NCBI RefSeq assembly: GCF_001039355.2
Contig: NW_019775669.1
Span: 136,802 to 198,801, forward strand
Length of the DNA: 62,000 nucleotides
Source of the DNA: Lingula anatina
Taxonomy: Eukaryota > Brachiopoda > Lingulata > Lingulida > Lingulidae
Direction of reading: 5' to 3'
Positions 49,158 to 61,434 of this stretch are shown in pieces. Each line of letters begins with the position of its first letter. The first letter of the stretch is position 1. The translations under genes and the position numbers were made by a program. Under the pieces are notes generated by a model. The model was given only the letters and a program-made list of their open reading frames with translations. It ran no database searches and was not told where the DNA came from.

Positions 49158-51166
49158 AATCTGCTTCCGAAGTTAGTAACTTCTTCTGTAGTTCTTGTTA
49201 TTATTAGAGGAATATATGGTTGAAAGGCATGGACAACATCAATATCTCCATTTGACAGAAACCAGAAGAAAACACCGGTCTCAGCTCTTTGTAGCTAGAG
49301 TATATACCCCTTGTGGACGTATAATGACCTTTGTTGGCGAACTGTACCCCTTGCGAGTACGTTATCCCTTTTGGGTAGACTATACCCCTTGTGGATTGTA
49401 CCCTTTAATGGATGAACTGGGTGAATTTCATAAGCAGACTCTAACCCTTGGTGGGTAGTAGACTATAATTCATTTTAACCTGTTAAGAATTGAGGTTCTA
49501 ATGAATAATACCTTATGGAAATGTAAAGATTTGAGCCAAGCATTTGCCAAATAGAAGGACCTGGGTTAAAAGAGGGATTTTTTTCTGCTTTCCCCTTGTC
49601 TGACAGTTATTCTTGGTGATGAGATGTAAAATGGCATGCCTGCAGAAGTATTCATATCAAGTTTTTTATCACTATATATTAGTATATATGAATATATCTG
49701 TGATCTTAGTCAGATGACAATCCCACCTATGAGCTTTTTAAGATGTGGCCTCATGCTGTGTGTCACATGCTGCTTATTCTTCATATTAGGTTATTTTTTA
49801 ATCTTTAAGGCCAATTGCCAATAAAAGAAAACTGAGTATTTTTTCTACAGACGTGCAGGATAACTCGATGTTGTTTTGGTGGTTGTGTTTTAGTGTTTGT
49901 GAAACTATGATATTTTTATAAGAAAGACAACTCATTTTCTTTGAAAATGTTTGAAATGAAAACCCAGTTTGAAGCAGTGGTGTTGAGAGATATAGAAACC
50001 AGCAGCATTGATAATTAAACTTTTACCAATTATAATCAGTAAATTTGTTATGTATACTTTTATTGATTTTTTAAAAACTTTTTCTGTTACTGCTACATTC
50101 ATTGAAACCCCCAATCACATTTGGGAGGGGGGTAAGTTTATGCAAAACAGCTGTTCTATTGTTAGTATTGTTCATTTGCATTCCTTGTGATTCTGTGCAT
50201 GAATTCAGCTTTTTCATGCTATTGCTCAATTACTCAAATAAAAAATTAATTATAAATTTATGCAATTGTTTTTTTTTCTCACATGCAACACTGAAATATT
50301 ACAGGAAACAAAATTTGTCAAGTGACAGTTTGGATTAAGTGATTGGTTGTTAATTCAGTAATTTTTACTCAGCGATTACTTCAGTGGAATAGTAAACACA
50401 TATATTTTTACTTCCATCAACAAAATTTCAATTGGATCATGCTCTTGATAATAACTGGCATTATTCTTTTATCAGATATTATTGAAAAAAAAAAGACACT
50501 GACAAAACCACTCTCTCAATATTATGATAAAAAATTTATTGAACGTAATGTACAGTGTTCCAGTGGTCTCACACATTATATTCAGTGACTGCACTCTTTT
50601 TACCATACTAGCTAAATCTAGAAAAGAGATGATACAATAAAATGTAAAGTGAAGTTGTAAATACCATTTACTTGAAATGCCATATTGAATATATCAAAGT
50701 GCACATCACTCAAAAAATGAGGTTTTAAACAATGGTTGATATGGGTATTTCAACTTTGAAGAAAAGAAAGGGTAATTACAGAATCTTTAAATTAATATCA
50801 CAGAATTGCATATCAGTTCAAATAAACCAGCGAATGGCCTTGCTGTTCTATAGGCTCAATAAATATACAAAGTTATACAAGTTGCCTATATCACAGTTTG
50901 AAAGAAAGAAAATGTGGTGGAACTATACAAAGGTAAAAAAGTTCACCTCTGTCACAAGTTATGAAGAAACTGAAATGTTCTGCAACAACATTCACAACTC
51001 CATTCAAGATTAAGTTAAATGAAAAATTAAAAATAGTAGATTTGTAGCTTCTTGAAGCATCTGTATGTAATTGTTAAAGATGTGAAGTAACAAAGAAATG
51101 CCTTTTATGTAACTAGCACAATGAAGAAAACAAAAACAAAATTGTGTTTATGTGTAATTTGGGAAT
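49158..51166 (+). other. AGTPBP1 3' UTR and flank (first copy)
   Basis: A polyadenylation hexamer AATAAA lies near 49820 (ccaataaaag). No further conserved exon is visible. An open frame at 50732-51013 (93 codons) has a counterpart in the second copy, but its C-terminal part is altered by a small replacement and it resembles no known protein. Confidence 0.6.
49302..49461 (+). repeat. Degenerate ~18-nt tandem repeat in the AGTPBP1 3' UTR
   Basis: Repeated units of the form TA(TA)CCCCTTGTGGA... appear at about 49303, 49342, 49364, 49380, 49397 and 49439 with substitutions and irregular spacers. The second copy carries the same array, interrupted by a mobile element. Confidence 0.65.
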
Positions 51167-51167
51167 N
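51167..51167. other. Single-N contig join
   Basis: The left contig ends (TGTGTAATTTGGGAAT) at a point corresponding to about 55530. The right contig begins at a point corresponding to about 47015. This is the geometry of two overlapping contigs laid end to end. Confidence 0.92.
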
Positions 51168-51281
51168 GTATGTCATGCTTTGTATATGAAGATCCAATTT
51201 GACATGATTTGTCACAGTTTGTAGATCCATGTTTGCAGATCCATTTGTTCTGGTTGCTGATACTCCGTTTATCTGTTACAG

Positions 51282-53300
51282 CCACAGGTGCTCCCTGGTA
51301 GCAGAGGATCTGAACAGGCGCTGGCTGGTACCATGTCCTAAACTGCACCCCACTATCTACCACACCCGGGGCCTGCTGCAGTACCTCAAGATGGTCAACA
51401 AAGTGCCAGTGGTACGGGAACATTTTTTATCAAACTTTGCAATATTTATCAATAACTTTAATCTCTTTATAAAACATTTGACTAAGATGAGTTAAGTGCA
51501 GGGGTTAATTTCAGTTCTAAAAAGAGAATTTTTTTGGTATACAAAGTTGTAAAGAGTTTGTTACTAGGAGGGTGTATTGAGTTTTGACATGTGTAGAAGA
51601 TATGAAAGTGCCTTCTTGTCATCCCAAGCAAATCTGTATTATACACAAACATTAGATCTTTTATTTGTTCAGAATGTTGAATATAATGTACACCATAATA
51701 GTTATTTTTATGATAAACATTCTTGCAAAATAAAATTAAGATAATATTTTTGAAAGTCTTAGATAAATTTTGTACAATTAGTATAGCTCAATATATACAT
51801 ATATTATTTATATTATTATGATTACAGTTATTATTCCTTGCAGGTCTACTGTGATTATCATGGTCACTCCAGAAGGAAAAACGTATTTCTCTATGGATGT
51901 AGTCCCAGTATGTCCTGGCAGACTGAAGACTTGGATAACCCGGCCATGTTGGCTGGAAAAGTGGAAGATACAGGATACAAGGTGAGTTATTACTGTCACT
52001 TTAGTATAAACTTCAGTATTCAGTTTGAATAAATGAAGTCCCTTGAACTCTTGACTGATGGCAGATCTGATAAGGATCTGACAGATGTTTTATATGTTGG
52101 TTCATACCTATTAAAAAGTTTGTTCATCTAGTTGCCACAAAGCTTGCAAACATGCATTACATTCCAAAGCTGACTCAACTTAAGTATATTTTTTCTTTCT
52201 GTTTTTAGACTCTCCCCAAACTCCTAGCCAGTGCCCCAGCATTCTCTTTGAATAACTGTAGCTTCATGGTGGAGAAGTCCAAGGAGGCCACGGCCAGAGT
52301 GGTAGTGTGGAGACAGGTGGGGATTGTCCGCAGCTACACCATGGAAAGCACCTACTGTGGGTGTGACCAGGGCCCCTACAGGGTGAGTGGAAGGAGAAGC
52401 ACTATGGAGTGTATGATTCAGAGAGTTTGAATTGTTTGATGATAGTGGATTTTCAAGAATTTTGTTCTCGAAAGAATAGCACCTGAAAACAAAGGGGATT
52501 GATGTTCAACATATGCAGAAAGAATGTGTACACACATATTATGGTAATACATGTATAATGGGTCCAAGGTCTTACCTTTGGTTTCTTTTTCCAATGCTAT
52601 GAAGTAGAAGTGAGTATGCAGTTTGCCAAATAACAAAATCTACAACAAATTGGCCTTCCTATCAAATATTATTACATTTGCCTATGATAGAAACCCTTAG
52701 CATTTTATTAGAGCCTATTTGTATGTATTTATCTTTGATTTTTTTCTAGGGATTGCACATAGGCACCAGGGAGCTGGAAGAAATGGGGAGAAAGTTCTGT
52801 GAGGCACTGATCAAGGTGCGCAGTAGACATGCTGTGTCATCTGACACCAACTCTCAACAGGACGTCAGCGGTACCATAGCAACTGGGCAGAGAGGGTAAG
52901 TGAATGTGTGAGTAGAGGGACCAACATACATGGTTCTCAAAAAATATCAATCTCGTTCTTCTTCAAGTGCACTTCTAATAGAACCAAATCATTAACTGGG
53001 TTCAAAATCTCTTCCAAGTTCACTCTTAAATTTTATATCTTTTGGCTTCTGTGCATCAGCAAGTTATGTGTTGTTTGAAATTGCACGCCTTGATGGAGCA
53101 ATTTATTTAGTTCTTTTATATTACAATATCCTTACAGATCTGAGCTGGGTGCTATAGGCGGTGATGTTCATCTGGTCAGCAGCAGTAGCAGCACCAGTAG
53201 CAGCAGTTATCACAGGGTACAGTCTGATGAAGAGGAAGATGATGAGGAGGAAGAAGATAACCCCTGTGAAGAAGTTGGTGAGGAAATCGGTGAAGGGTAG
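51282..53300 (+). CDS. AGTPBP1: Second copy of the last five AGTPBP1 exons
   Basis: Exons 51282-51411, 51844-51981, 52209-52382, 52750-52895 and 53138-53300 (TAG) have the same phases, splice sites and protein as 47127-49157. Differences seen are synonymous or intronic, for example CGC versus CGG in HTRG, ACT versus ACC in MEST, GGC versus GGT in IGEG. The copy has no upstream exons or promoter. It lacks the HPGE exon, so alone it could not make an active peptidase. It is best read as the second haplotype of the same gene. A true tandem duplication is the alternative. Confidence 0.92.
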
Positions 53301-56099
53301 AATCTGCTTCCGAAGTTAGTAACTTCTTCTGTAGTTCATGTTATTATTAGAGGAATATGTGATTGAAAGGCATGGACAACTTCAATATCTCCATTTGACA
53401 GAAACCAGAAGAAAACACTAGTCTCAGCTCTTTGTAGCTAGAGTATATACCCCTTGTGGACGTATAATGACCTTTGTTGGCGAACTGTACCCCTTGCGAG
53501 TATGCTATCCCTTTTGGGTAGACTATACCCCTTGTGGATTGTACCCTTTAATAGATGAACTGAGTGAATTTCATAAAGCCTAGGTCCCAACTACGTTTTG
53601 GACGCAGGGTTTTTAGGTTCCTTGCGTCCGGCTAGGACGTAGGGAAGAAATCATTAATCGGTGAAAAGTTTCTACGTGCTGTTTGCGTCCTCCAAAAGTC
53701 GCACGATGGACATGCTCCTCATGCATGAACTCCCACATTTACCCCATTTTTTGGGCCGTAGACCACACGTAGCAGCCCGTATGTTCGGTTGGGACCTAAG
53801 CTTAAGCAGACTCTACCCCTTGATGGGTAGTAGACTATAATTCATTTTAACCTGTTAAGAATTGAGGTTCTAATGAATAATACCATATGGAAATGTAATA
53901 GATTTGAGCCAAGCATTTGCCAAATAGAAGGGCCTGGGTTAAAAGAGGGATTTTTTTCTGCTTTCCCCTTGTCTGACAGTTATTCTTGGTGATGAGATGT
54001 AAAATGGCATGCCTGCAGAAGTATTCATATCAAGTTTTTTATCACTATATATTAGTATATATGAATATATCTGTGATCTTAGTCAGATGACAATCCCACC
54101 TGTGAGCTTTTTAAGATGTGGCCCCATGCTGTGTGTCACATGCTGCTTATTCTTCATATTAGGTTTTTTTTTTAATCTTTAAGGCCAATTGCCAATAAAA
54201 GAAAACTGAGTATTTTTTCTACAGACGTGCAGGATAACTCGATGTTGTTTTGGTGGTTGTGTTTTAGTGTTTGTGAAACTATGATATTTTTATTTTTATC
54301 TTTGAAAATGTTTGAAATGAAAACCCACTTTGAAGCAGTGGTGTTGAGAGATATAGAAACCAGCAGCATTGATAATTAAACTTTTACCAATTATAATCAG
54401 TTAATTTGTTATGTATACTTTTATTGATTTTTTAAAAACTTTTTCTGTTACTGCTACATTCATTGAAACCCCCAATCACATTTGGGAGGGGGGTAAGTTT
54501 ATGCAAAACAGCTGTTCTATTGTTAGTATTGTTCATTTGCATTCCTTGTGATTCTGTGCATGAATTCAGGTTTTTCATGCTATTGCTCAAGTACTCAAAT
54601 AAAAAATTAATTATAAATTTATGCAATTGTTTTTTTTCTCACATGCAACACTGAAATATTACAGGAAACAAAATTTGTCAAGTGACAGTTTGGATTAAGT
54701 GATTGGTTGTTAATTCAGTAATTTTTACTCAGCGATTACTTCAGTGGAATAGTAAACACATATATTTTTACTTCCATCAACAAAATTTCAATTGGATCAT
54801 GCTCTTGATAATAACTGGCATTATTCTTTTATCAGATATTATTGAAAAAAAAAGACACTGACAAAACCACTCTCTCAATATTATGATAAAAAATTTATTG
54901 AACGTAATGTACAGTGTTCCAGTGGTCTCACACATTATATTCAGTGACTGCACTCTTTTACCATACTAGCTAAATCTAGAAAAGAGATGATACAATAAAA
55001 TGTAAAGTGAAGTTGTAAATACCATTTACTTGAAATGCCATATTGAATATATCAAAGTGCACATCACTCAAAAAATGAGGTTTTAAACAATGGTTGATAT
55101 GGGTATTTCAACTTTGAAGAAAAGAAAGGGTAATTACAGAATCTTTAAATTAATATCACAGAATTGCATATCAGTTCAAATAAACCAGCGAATGGCCTTG
55201 CTGTTCTATAGGCTCAATAAATATACAAAGTTATACAAGTTGCCTATATCACAGTTTGAAAGAAAGAAAATGTGGTGGAACCATACAAAGGTAAAAAAGT
55301 TCACCTCTGTCACAAGTTATGAAGAAACTGAAATGTTCTGCAACAACATGCAGGTTCATTTAACTCCATTCAAGATTAAAGTTAAATGAAAATTTAAAAA
55401 TAGTAGATTTGTAGCTTCTTGAAGCATCTGTATGTAATTGTTAAAGATGTGAAGTAACGAAGAAATGCCTTTTATGTAACTAGCACATTGAAGAAAACAA
55501 AAATCGTGTTTATGTGTAATTTGGGGATTTTATGTAATAAATCCTCCCTAGTGAATATCACCTTTGTTCTGAGAAATCTTTACATTTTTTTTCTAATTTT
55601 TGAGATTCCAAGTAATAAGTGAACACACAATATCCTATATCACAGTGATATGTCATAAATGATGACAATAATACTATCACAAGTTGGTTATACTCATGAC
55701 TGCAATGTTATGTTTAATTGTAAAGATGATCTACAAAATAAGTGTGGATAAAGTGCTGCATCAGATTTCTGTACACCATTTTTCCATCACATCTCACAAT
55801 TGTACATGTATGAAAGATATGTAATTTAACAATAGATCACAGCCACCTACTGGCTCTTTTTAAATGTGCTGAGTATATATATATGATCTCATACATGTGT
55901 GTCCTGTATGGTATTGTAAGATATATAACAGCATCAAAGTTTTTTTCTTTTTTTTCTCTCTCTCTCTCTGTATATGAATTTTTTAATTTATTATATGACA
56001 GTAATGATAGTATGACATGGATGAAGCTCACGCAAAAAAATAACAATGTCAAAATGGTGTCTAATGAAACTTACACAAAAGGAAACACAAAAGGACCAA
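53301..56099. other. AGTPBP1 3' UTR/flank (second copy), then intergenic to the channel gene
   Basis: It holds the second copy of the UTR repeat, a mobile element at 53577-53802, and an AATAAA near 54196. From about 55530 it is unique sequence leading to the 3' end of the convergent channel gene. A TTTATT near 55988 could be that gene's minus-strand polyadenylation signal. The frame at 55090-55389 is the diverged counterpart of 50732-51013 and is not supported as coding. Confidence 0.55.
53577..53802. mobile_element. 226-bp MITE present only in the second copy
   Basis: The inverted ends are AGCCTAGGTCCCAAC and, from the other side, AGCTTAGGTCCCAAC. It is flanked by direct TAA repeats at 53574-53576 and 53803-53805. 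The first copy has the empty site TTCATAAGCAGAC at about 49427 with a single TAA. The TAA duplication with short inverted ends points to a PIF/Harbinger-like non-autonomous element. Internal sequence is CpG-rich relative to its surroundings and has no coding capacity. Confidence 0.93.
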
Positions 56100-59000
56100 C
56101 TATGTTGTAGAAGGTCCTCCCGGGACCTGAAGTGTGTTACCTGTGGTGCTCATTTTTCTAGAAGGCGTAGGACTTTTTTCCACATTAATACTAGTCCTTG
56201 AACTTAACCTACTCACAGCACTGGCAGGTCTTGATTTTGTCAAAGCTTCTTGCATCTTTGGGCTCAGTGTCTCTTGATTTTGACTACGCTCCAGCGCAAG
56301 CTGTGCCAGAGCTGCTTGCTGAAATTCCGCAAAAGCTTTGTCCATTTTGTGTTTTTTCCAACAACGTTGCAATGTCCGTGCTGCAACGTCTTCTTTCTTG
56401 CGCTGCATAGTTGTTGCAATAACATTAGTATTGACACGTGTTGGGAACGATTCGTTAAACTTGTCCTGCATTTGCTGTCTGAGTTGTTTAAACTCCTCAG
56501 TTTCTTCTACGTCTCCTAGGACATGTTTAACCAACGCCATTAAGATGTCTAAGCAATGCATCATATCTCCTTCCACAATGGGTAAGTTAAAGGCAACCAG
56601 TGCCATGCCATTTGGTTTTGGCATACCTAAAGGTTCTTCCAATTCTCCCACAAAATCTGATAATTGTTCATATTTTATGTACTGAGTAGCATGAGGGTCA
56701 TATCTCTCCCAGACCACATAAAACATCTCAAAGTCATCCTCAGTAATACCTATCTCTTCCTGCTCATGGGCTTGATTGAAGTTCTCCAAAATCACAGCAA
56801 TGTACATGTTGATGACAATCAGGAAAGTGAGGATCAAATATATAATCATGAATAAGATAGCAAGAAAGTCGTCCCCGCAGTCTCCCCCTGACCTGGCAAA
56901 CGTGCTTCCATTGGACAGCAGTACGTGTGTGTTGTTGCAGTCTGGAGGGTGGATCATCAGGCCGTCCAGAATATCGTTCCAGCCTGCTGAGGTGGACAGA
57001 CGGAACATCAACATTAAGCTGTTGCCAAAATTTTCAAAGTTTGTCGTGTCATCTATGGCGCCATTTTTCTTCACAAAGCCAAAGCTGATCATCATTATAA
57101 TGGCAAAAATAAACATGAGCATCAAGAGCAGTGCCCCAATGTTGATCAAAGCAGGAAGGGAAATCATCAATGCAAACAGCAGCTTGCGGATTCCTTTTGC
57201 TGCTTTCACCAGACGTAATACTCTGCCAATTCTGAATACTCTAACAACTCGTAGTAGTGATGGTGTGACAAAGTATGTCTTCAAAAAATCATTAAATGCA
57301 ATACCTGAAAGACAAAAGACAAAACGTAAATGATCTTGGAAAATATATCGCGTAATTGTTTCCTTTTTTTAATAATTATATTAATACATATGACTTGTGT
57401 GGAAAATAAGTCATTCATTTTTTTTGCAATACAGATATCTCAATAGGCGGCTTGATTATCCTATGCCCCGTGATGGCACTTGAAAAAACAAGATGTGTCA
57501 TAATTGAGAAGAATTAATACTTGCCTACAATTGATAGCACCACAATGATGAAATCAAACACGTTCCAAACCCTGCGGAAGTAATGCCAGCGCATGCCAAT
57601 AATTTTGACGAGAGCCTCCAGGGAGAAGATGGTGGTGAAGACAATATTGAAATATTCTAGAACCTGGGTCATGAGAGCTGATTGTCTGTAGTGTTCCAGT
57701 GTCATCAGCAGCATGTTGACAAATATCAACACAACTATGGACATCTCAAACTTGTTGCTCATGGCAACATCAAAGAAAAAGCCTTGTACTTTATTCTGTA
57801 ATGTAGAAAAATGATTAAGGGTCAGTGATGTCAAATTGACAAATTAACATAACAATTCAATTTGAACCATGCGTCTTGTACAAGTAAATATGAAAGGTAT
57901 ATGAATTGGGTATCATTTTTCACACTGCCATTAACAAAAACACTCTGGTTTAAATTTTCCAAGAATGAAAATAAAGAATGCTTAAAAAGGTGAAATTCCT
58001 AATCTTGTCAAAATTGCAATTTTTCAAACAAAATCCAACAATCTTTTCAACTTCTCAAAAAGAACAAAAATTCATTCATACATCTGAAACCAGCTCAATT
58101 TATGAATACTGTTTCATTTGCTAAAATTTCTATTCAAGGGTTCAGCACCATACAATTTTGTTTAAATTCATGAACTATTTTCCTACCTTGGGTCTTCTTA
58201 TAGTCTTCTGTGGTTTCTTATTTCCTAGTTTTCGTAGTGTATGGTAGTAATTCTTTTGATGTGCTGTCAAGAACATATCTAAATATGTTCCTTCGTACTA
58301 AAACAAACAAACAAGAACAAATACAATACCTTTAAAATTCCAAAGAAATGCACCAGACAAATACATTCTAGAGCAGCCTGTCCCCTTTCCTCTTTTTAAA
58401 ATTTCTTTTTCAGTTGCTCACTGGCATATCCTATTGCTTTCATTTATTTTAACTGTAACGTTTAGCCGTCATAGCAAACTAACTCTTGACTATAAAAAAT
58501 CAAATCTCATCCACTTTGCACAATAAAAATACCACATTTTGTAAACATACCTTCTTTTTAAGCATGTTGAAGTTATCTATGATGACACCAATAAAGAGAT
58601 TCAGAGTGAAGAAGGCCCCAACAATGATCACGGCGACGAAGTAGAACATGATGGCATAACTGTATTCAAATCTTGGCACTAGATCAATATCCTGTAAATA
58701 CCATATACTCATTAAAACAGGTGTCAAGTTTTCAGCTTGTTTCATTAAATTTCATTAATAGTAAAGAACAGACTTGTATTTAATAATGCGTTTTCTCTTC
58801 TATTATAATTTAAGTGAAACTAAAAAAACTTGATTTCAATATTAATGAATTGATGCATATACATAATATTATTTATTTTCTGTTATCACTTACAGTCATG
58901 TCAGATGCTGCTTCCATTACTTCCATCCAGCCTTCAAATGTACACTGAAACAGAGCAGTAAATGTTGTCAGTATAGAAATTGTCACTTATTTACTAAAAC

Positions 59001-61434
59001 CAAGTACAAAATGATATCATTGTATTCAAACTACGACATAATCCACGTGTATTTCCAGTAAAAACCACCACTTTACCAAACAGAATTCTGGTAGGTTTAT
59101 AACAATTCTGTGTATTTTCAAGGCAATACTAACCACTTGGAAAATTGCAAGAACGGCAGCGAACACATTATTGAAGTGGATTTTGTCATTACTCCAATCA
59201 TATCCTAGTGCAAGGCATTCCGTCTTGTTGGTTAGATATGATGCATTATATTGTAGCTTGTTCCCGTCACCATCATAACAATTATAAAATTTCCCTCCCA
59301 GAAGTTGAACACCCATGATGGCAAAGATGAGCCAGAAGATCATGCCCACCATGAGCACATTGATAAAGGAAGGAATGGCATGTGCTAAGGCATTCACAAC
59401 AATCTGAAAGAACCAGCAAGTGTTAATTACAGTATTGTTAACATCAAATTCAGCAAATGTACAACATATATAAATACACATTCTGTAGATATATTATACA
59501 GCGTTCATGAAAACCTCACTGGACATAATTTCAATGTGCATCAACCAAAAGAAAATTAAGCGTTTTTTTTTTTTTTTTTTAATTCACAGTTGTAGAAGGC
59601 TTTTCTGATTTAAAGCACTCAGGAAAAGGGGTACATATTAAGTAATGTGTAAATAGAGCTTATATGATGCAGTATATGATCGTGTGACATATCTTATGTG
59701 TCAGGAAATTTTAAGACTCACTTTCATTCCTTGTAATCTTGACACAGCTCTTAAAGGACGCAGTGCTCTCAATGTACGTAGCGCTCTGAAAGCACTGATG
59801 TTTCCAACTGATTCAATGCCATCGGATATGATACCAAATACAGAAATCTGAAATAAGGTAGAAAGATCAAGTGTAATTTATTTATCAAAATGTAATAGTG
59901 TCATTAAGCATTGCCTTCGCCTAGTTACGAGGTCTTAATGTCAAAAGAAGTTGCTCCCATTTTAATTTACTTTTTGGACTTTTCACTTTAAAAATCAAAA
60001 TGAGATCGTGTGTTTCTTATTTGGCCTAGAAAGAAGACCACTACAAGTAGATGTAATAAACTAATACTCACACAGACAATTACAAAGTCCAATATGGTCC
60101 AGAAGTCTGTGAAGTATTTCTTGAATCCAAAAGCAATCCATTTTAGGAGCATTTCAATGGTGAACAATACTGTGAAGATGGTGTTGAGAATTCGGAGAGC
60201 CTCGCCCAGCTGAGGATTCATAGGAAGGTTGGTGTCTTCAAATACCTGGGAGTAAAAAAGAAGCCAGAATATATTCATTATTTTATTTAACCTTACAGAT
60301 AAAAATTTTAGGGGATTAACAATTTAAAGTGCATACAAAGTAATCATAAACATGAACAATGCTGTTTTTAGTCACTATTCTGAAAACAGAATATCCATAT
60401 TATCTACAGTTGTAACTGTGAACGATTGGTGTTGGTACTATTTGTTAATTAAAGCCGACTTTGCTTTTACATGAAATATTTTATATTACAAATCTATTTT
60501 TAAATGACATCATGAGTTTGCTAGAAAAAATTTAATTCCTGAAAACTTACCAGTGTGGTGCTGCTGGCTAAGATCAGAAATATGATGAACCCTTCAAATA
60601 CTTTATGGGTCACTAAATTGTTGAAAAATACACGTGTTTTCCTGAAGTTCTTTCCAACTTTTGTGTCATCCCATGATGCACAACATTTGGACATCCTACA
60701 ATGACAAAATAATACATCAGCATTACAACACTTCATTTGGATGTGAATATCCTCAGACCAACTGAAGTCATTTTAGAGAGATTTATTTAGAATATTCTAC
60801 CCCTAATTTTTTTTTTTTTTTTTTTTTTTTTTTTGTAATCAAAATTATATTTATTTGTTACTCAGAAAGTTGTTTTTGTTACAGAATTTGGAATTTATTT
60901 ACAGACAAGAATATACAATAGAGAATATACGAAGAATATACAACCTATCTTTTGAGGGCCCTTTTTATGAACTTTTCGAACAAAATACTGTTTTGACAAA
61001 TATAATCAGTAAATGTTGTCCAAATTTATTGAAAAAAGCTAGTTTTAGTGATTTTGTTAACTATAAACTCACTTGTAACATGGAGCAGGGCAGCAGTCAA
61101 CAATGGTGTGAGCTTCTATGTCTGCAAGCTTTTCATCCTCTGCATCTTCATCCTTAAGCCGCATCTTGTCTTCTTTTTCTTTCTCTGTTAAGCTTTTCTT
61201 ATCCTCTTCATCTTCCTCGTCTGCTTTCAATGCATCTTCTCCTTTAACTTTTTCTTCTTTTTCAGTGTCTCGTTTGTCTTCTTCAAGTTTTTGTTTGTTC
61301 TTTTCATTTTCAATCTGCTCCTTGGTCTCACTGGTCATAGTTCTAACACTAAGCGTAGAGCCTTTTGGTCCACTCCGAGTGGTTGGAAACTCTGTAAACT
61401 GACCTCTTTGTGTGTGGAAAGCCTCATCAATGTT
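56100..61434 (-). CDS. Voltage-gated sodium-channel-family alpha subunit, Nav2-like (3' half)
   Basis: Exons (5' to 3'): 61434-61073, 60695-60551, 60245-60072, 59847-59722, 59403-59134, 58944-58894, 58691-58551, 58297-58187, 57795-57525, 57304-56100. They join in phase to 951 residues plus TAG. Contents: charged end of the II-III linker; domain III S1-S6, with S4 [19 protein letters not shown]; the III-IV linker; domain IV, with S4 [19 protein letters not shown]; then the EF-hand-like C-terminal region ([19 protein letters not shown]) and IQ motif ([13 protein letters not shown]). The domain III pore reads TFEGW and domain IV STSAGW, so the filter ends in E-A, the DEEA pattern of invertebrate Nav2/DSC1-type channels, not the DEKA of Nav1. 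Such channels are reported to be Ca2+-permeable. The intron after 57525 is GC-AG. Domains I and II lie beyond the window. Confidence 0.94.
58187..58297 (-). CDS. Channel III-IV linker exon with MFL motif
   Basis: Encodes [18 protein letters not shown] and [12 protein letters not shown], the region holding the fast-inactivation particle in Nav1 (IFM, or MFM in many invertebrates). Here the core is MFL. The flanking QKxYY and KKPxKxIxRP signatures are conserved, so alignment is unambiguous. Confidence 0.9.
58894..58944 (-). CDS. Channel domain III selectivity-filter mini-exon
   Basis: A 51-nt, 17-codon exon: [17 protein letters not shown]. The Glu of FEGW replaces the Lys that gives Nav1 its Na+ selectivity. 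It is preceded by AIFQV at the end of the upstream exon (59134) and followed by DIDLVPRFE. The small separate exon makes the filter residue a discrete splicing unit. Confidence 0.92.
61073..61434 (-). CDS. Channel II-III linker exon, Glu/Lys/Asp-rich
   Basis: About 120 residues, starting [20 protein letters not shown]. They then become highly charged ([32 protein letters not shown]) and end DCCPAPCYK before domain III. The charged part would form an extended helix or disordered spacer. No sequence similarity to vertebrate linkers is evident, as is usual for this region. Confidence 0.85.

Larger units (their letters stand above)
47012..51166. repeat. First copy of a ~4.15-kb duplicated segment (AGTPBP1 3' end)
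   Basis: It contains AGTPBP1 exons 47127-47256 through 48995-49157, the 3' UTR and 3' flank. It matches 51171 to about 55530 with high identity (offset 4155, then 4142, then larger after an insertion). It ends at the single N at 51167. Confidence 0.95.

Noticed and set aside
50732-51013. 93-codon open frame with a counterpart at 55090-55389
   Set aside because: Both lie in the AGTPBP1 3' flank copies. The match is simply the segment duplication, the 3' end is altered by a small replacement, and there is no recognisable similarity or splice context.
48975-53300. A second, independent short carboxypeptidase gene at 51282-53300
   Set aside because: It lacks the HPGE zinc-binding exon and any 5' end, and begins exactly at a contig join. 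An unmerged haplotype is more likely than a gene.
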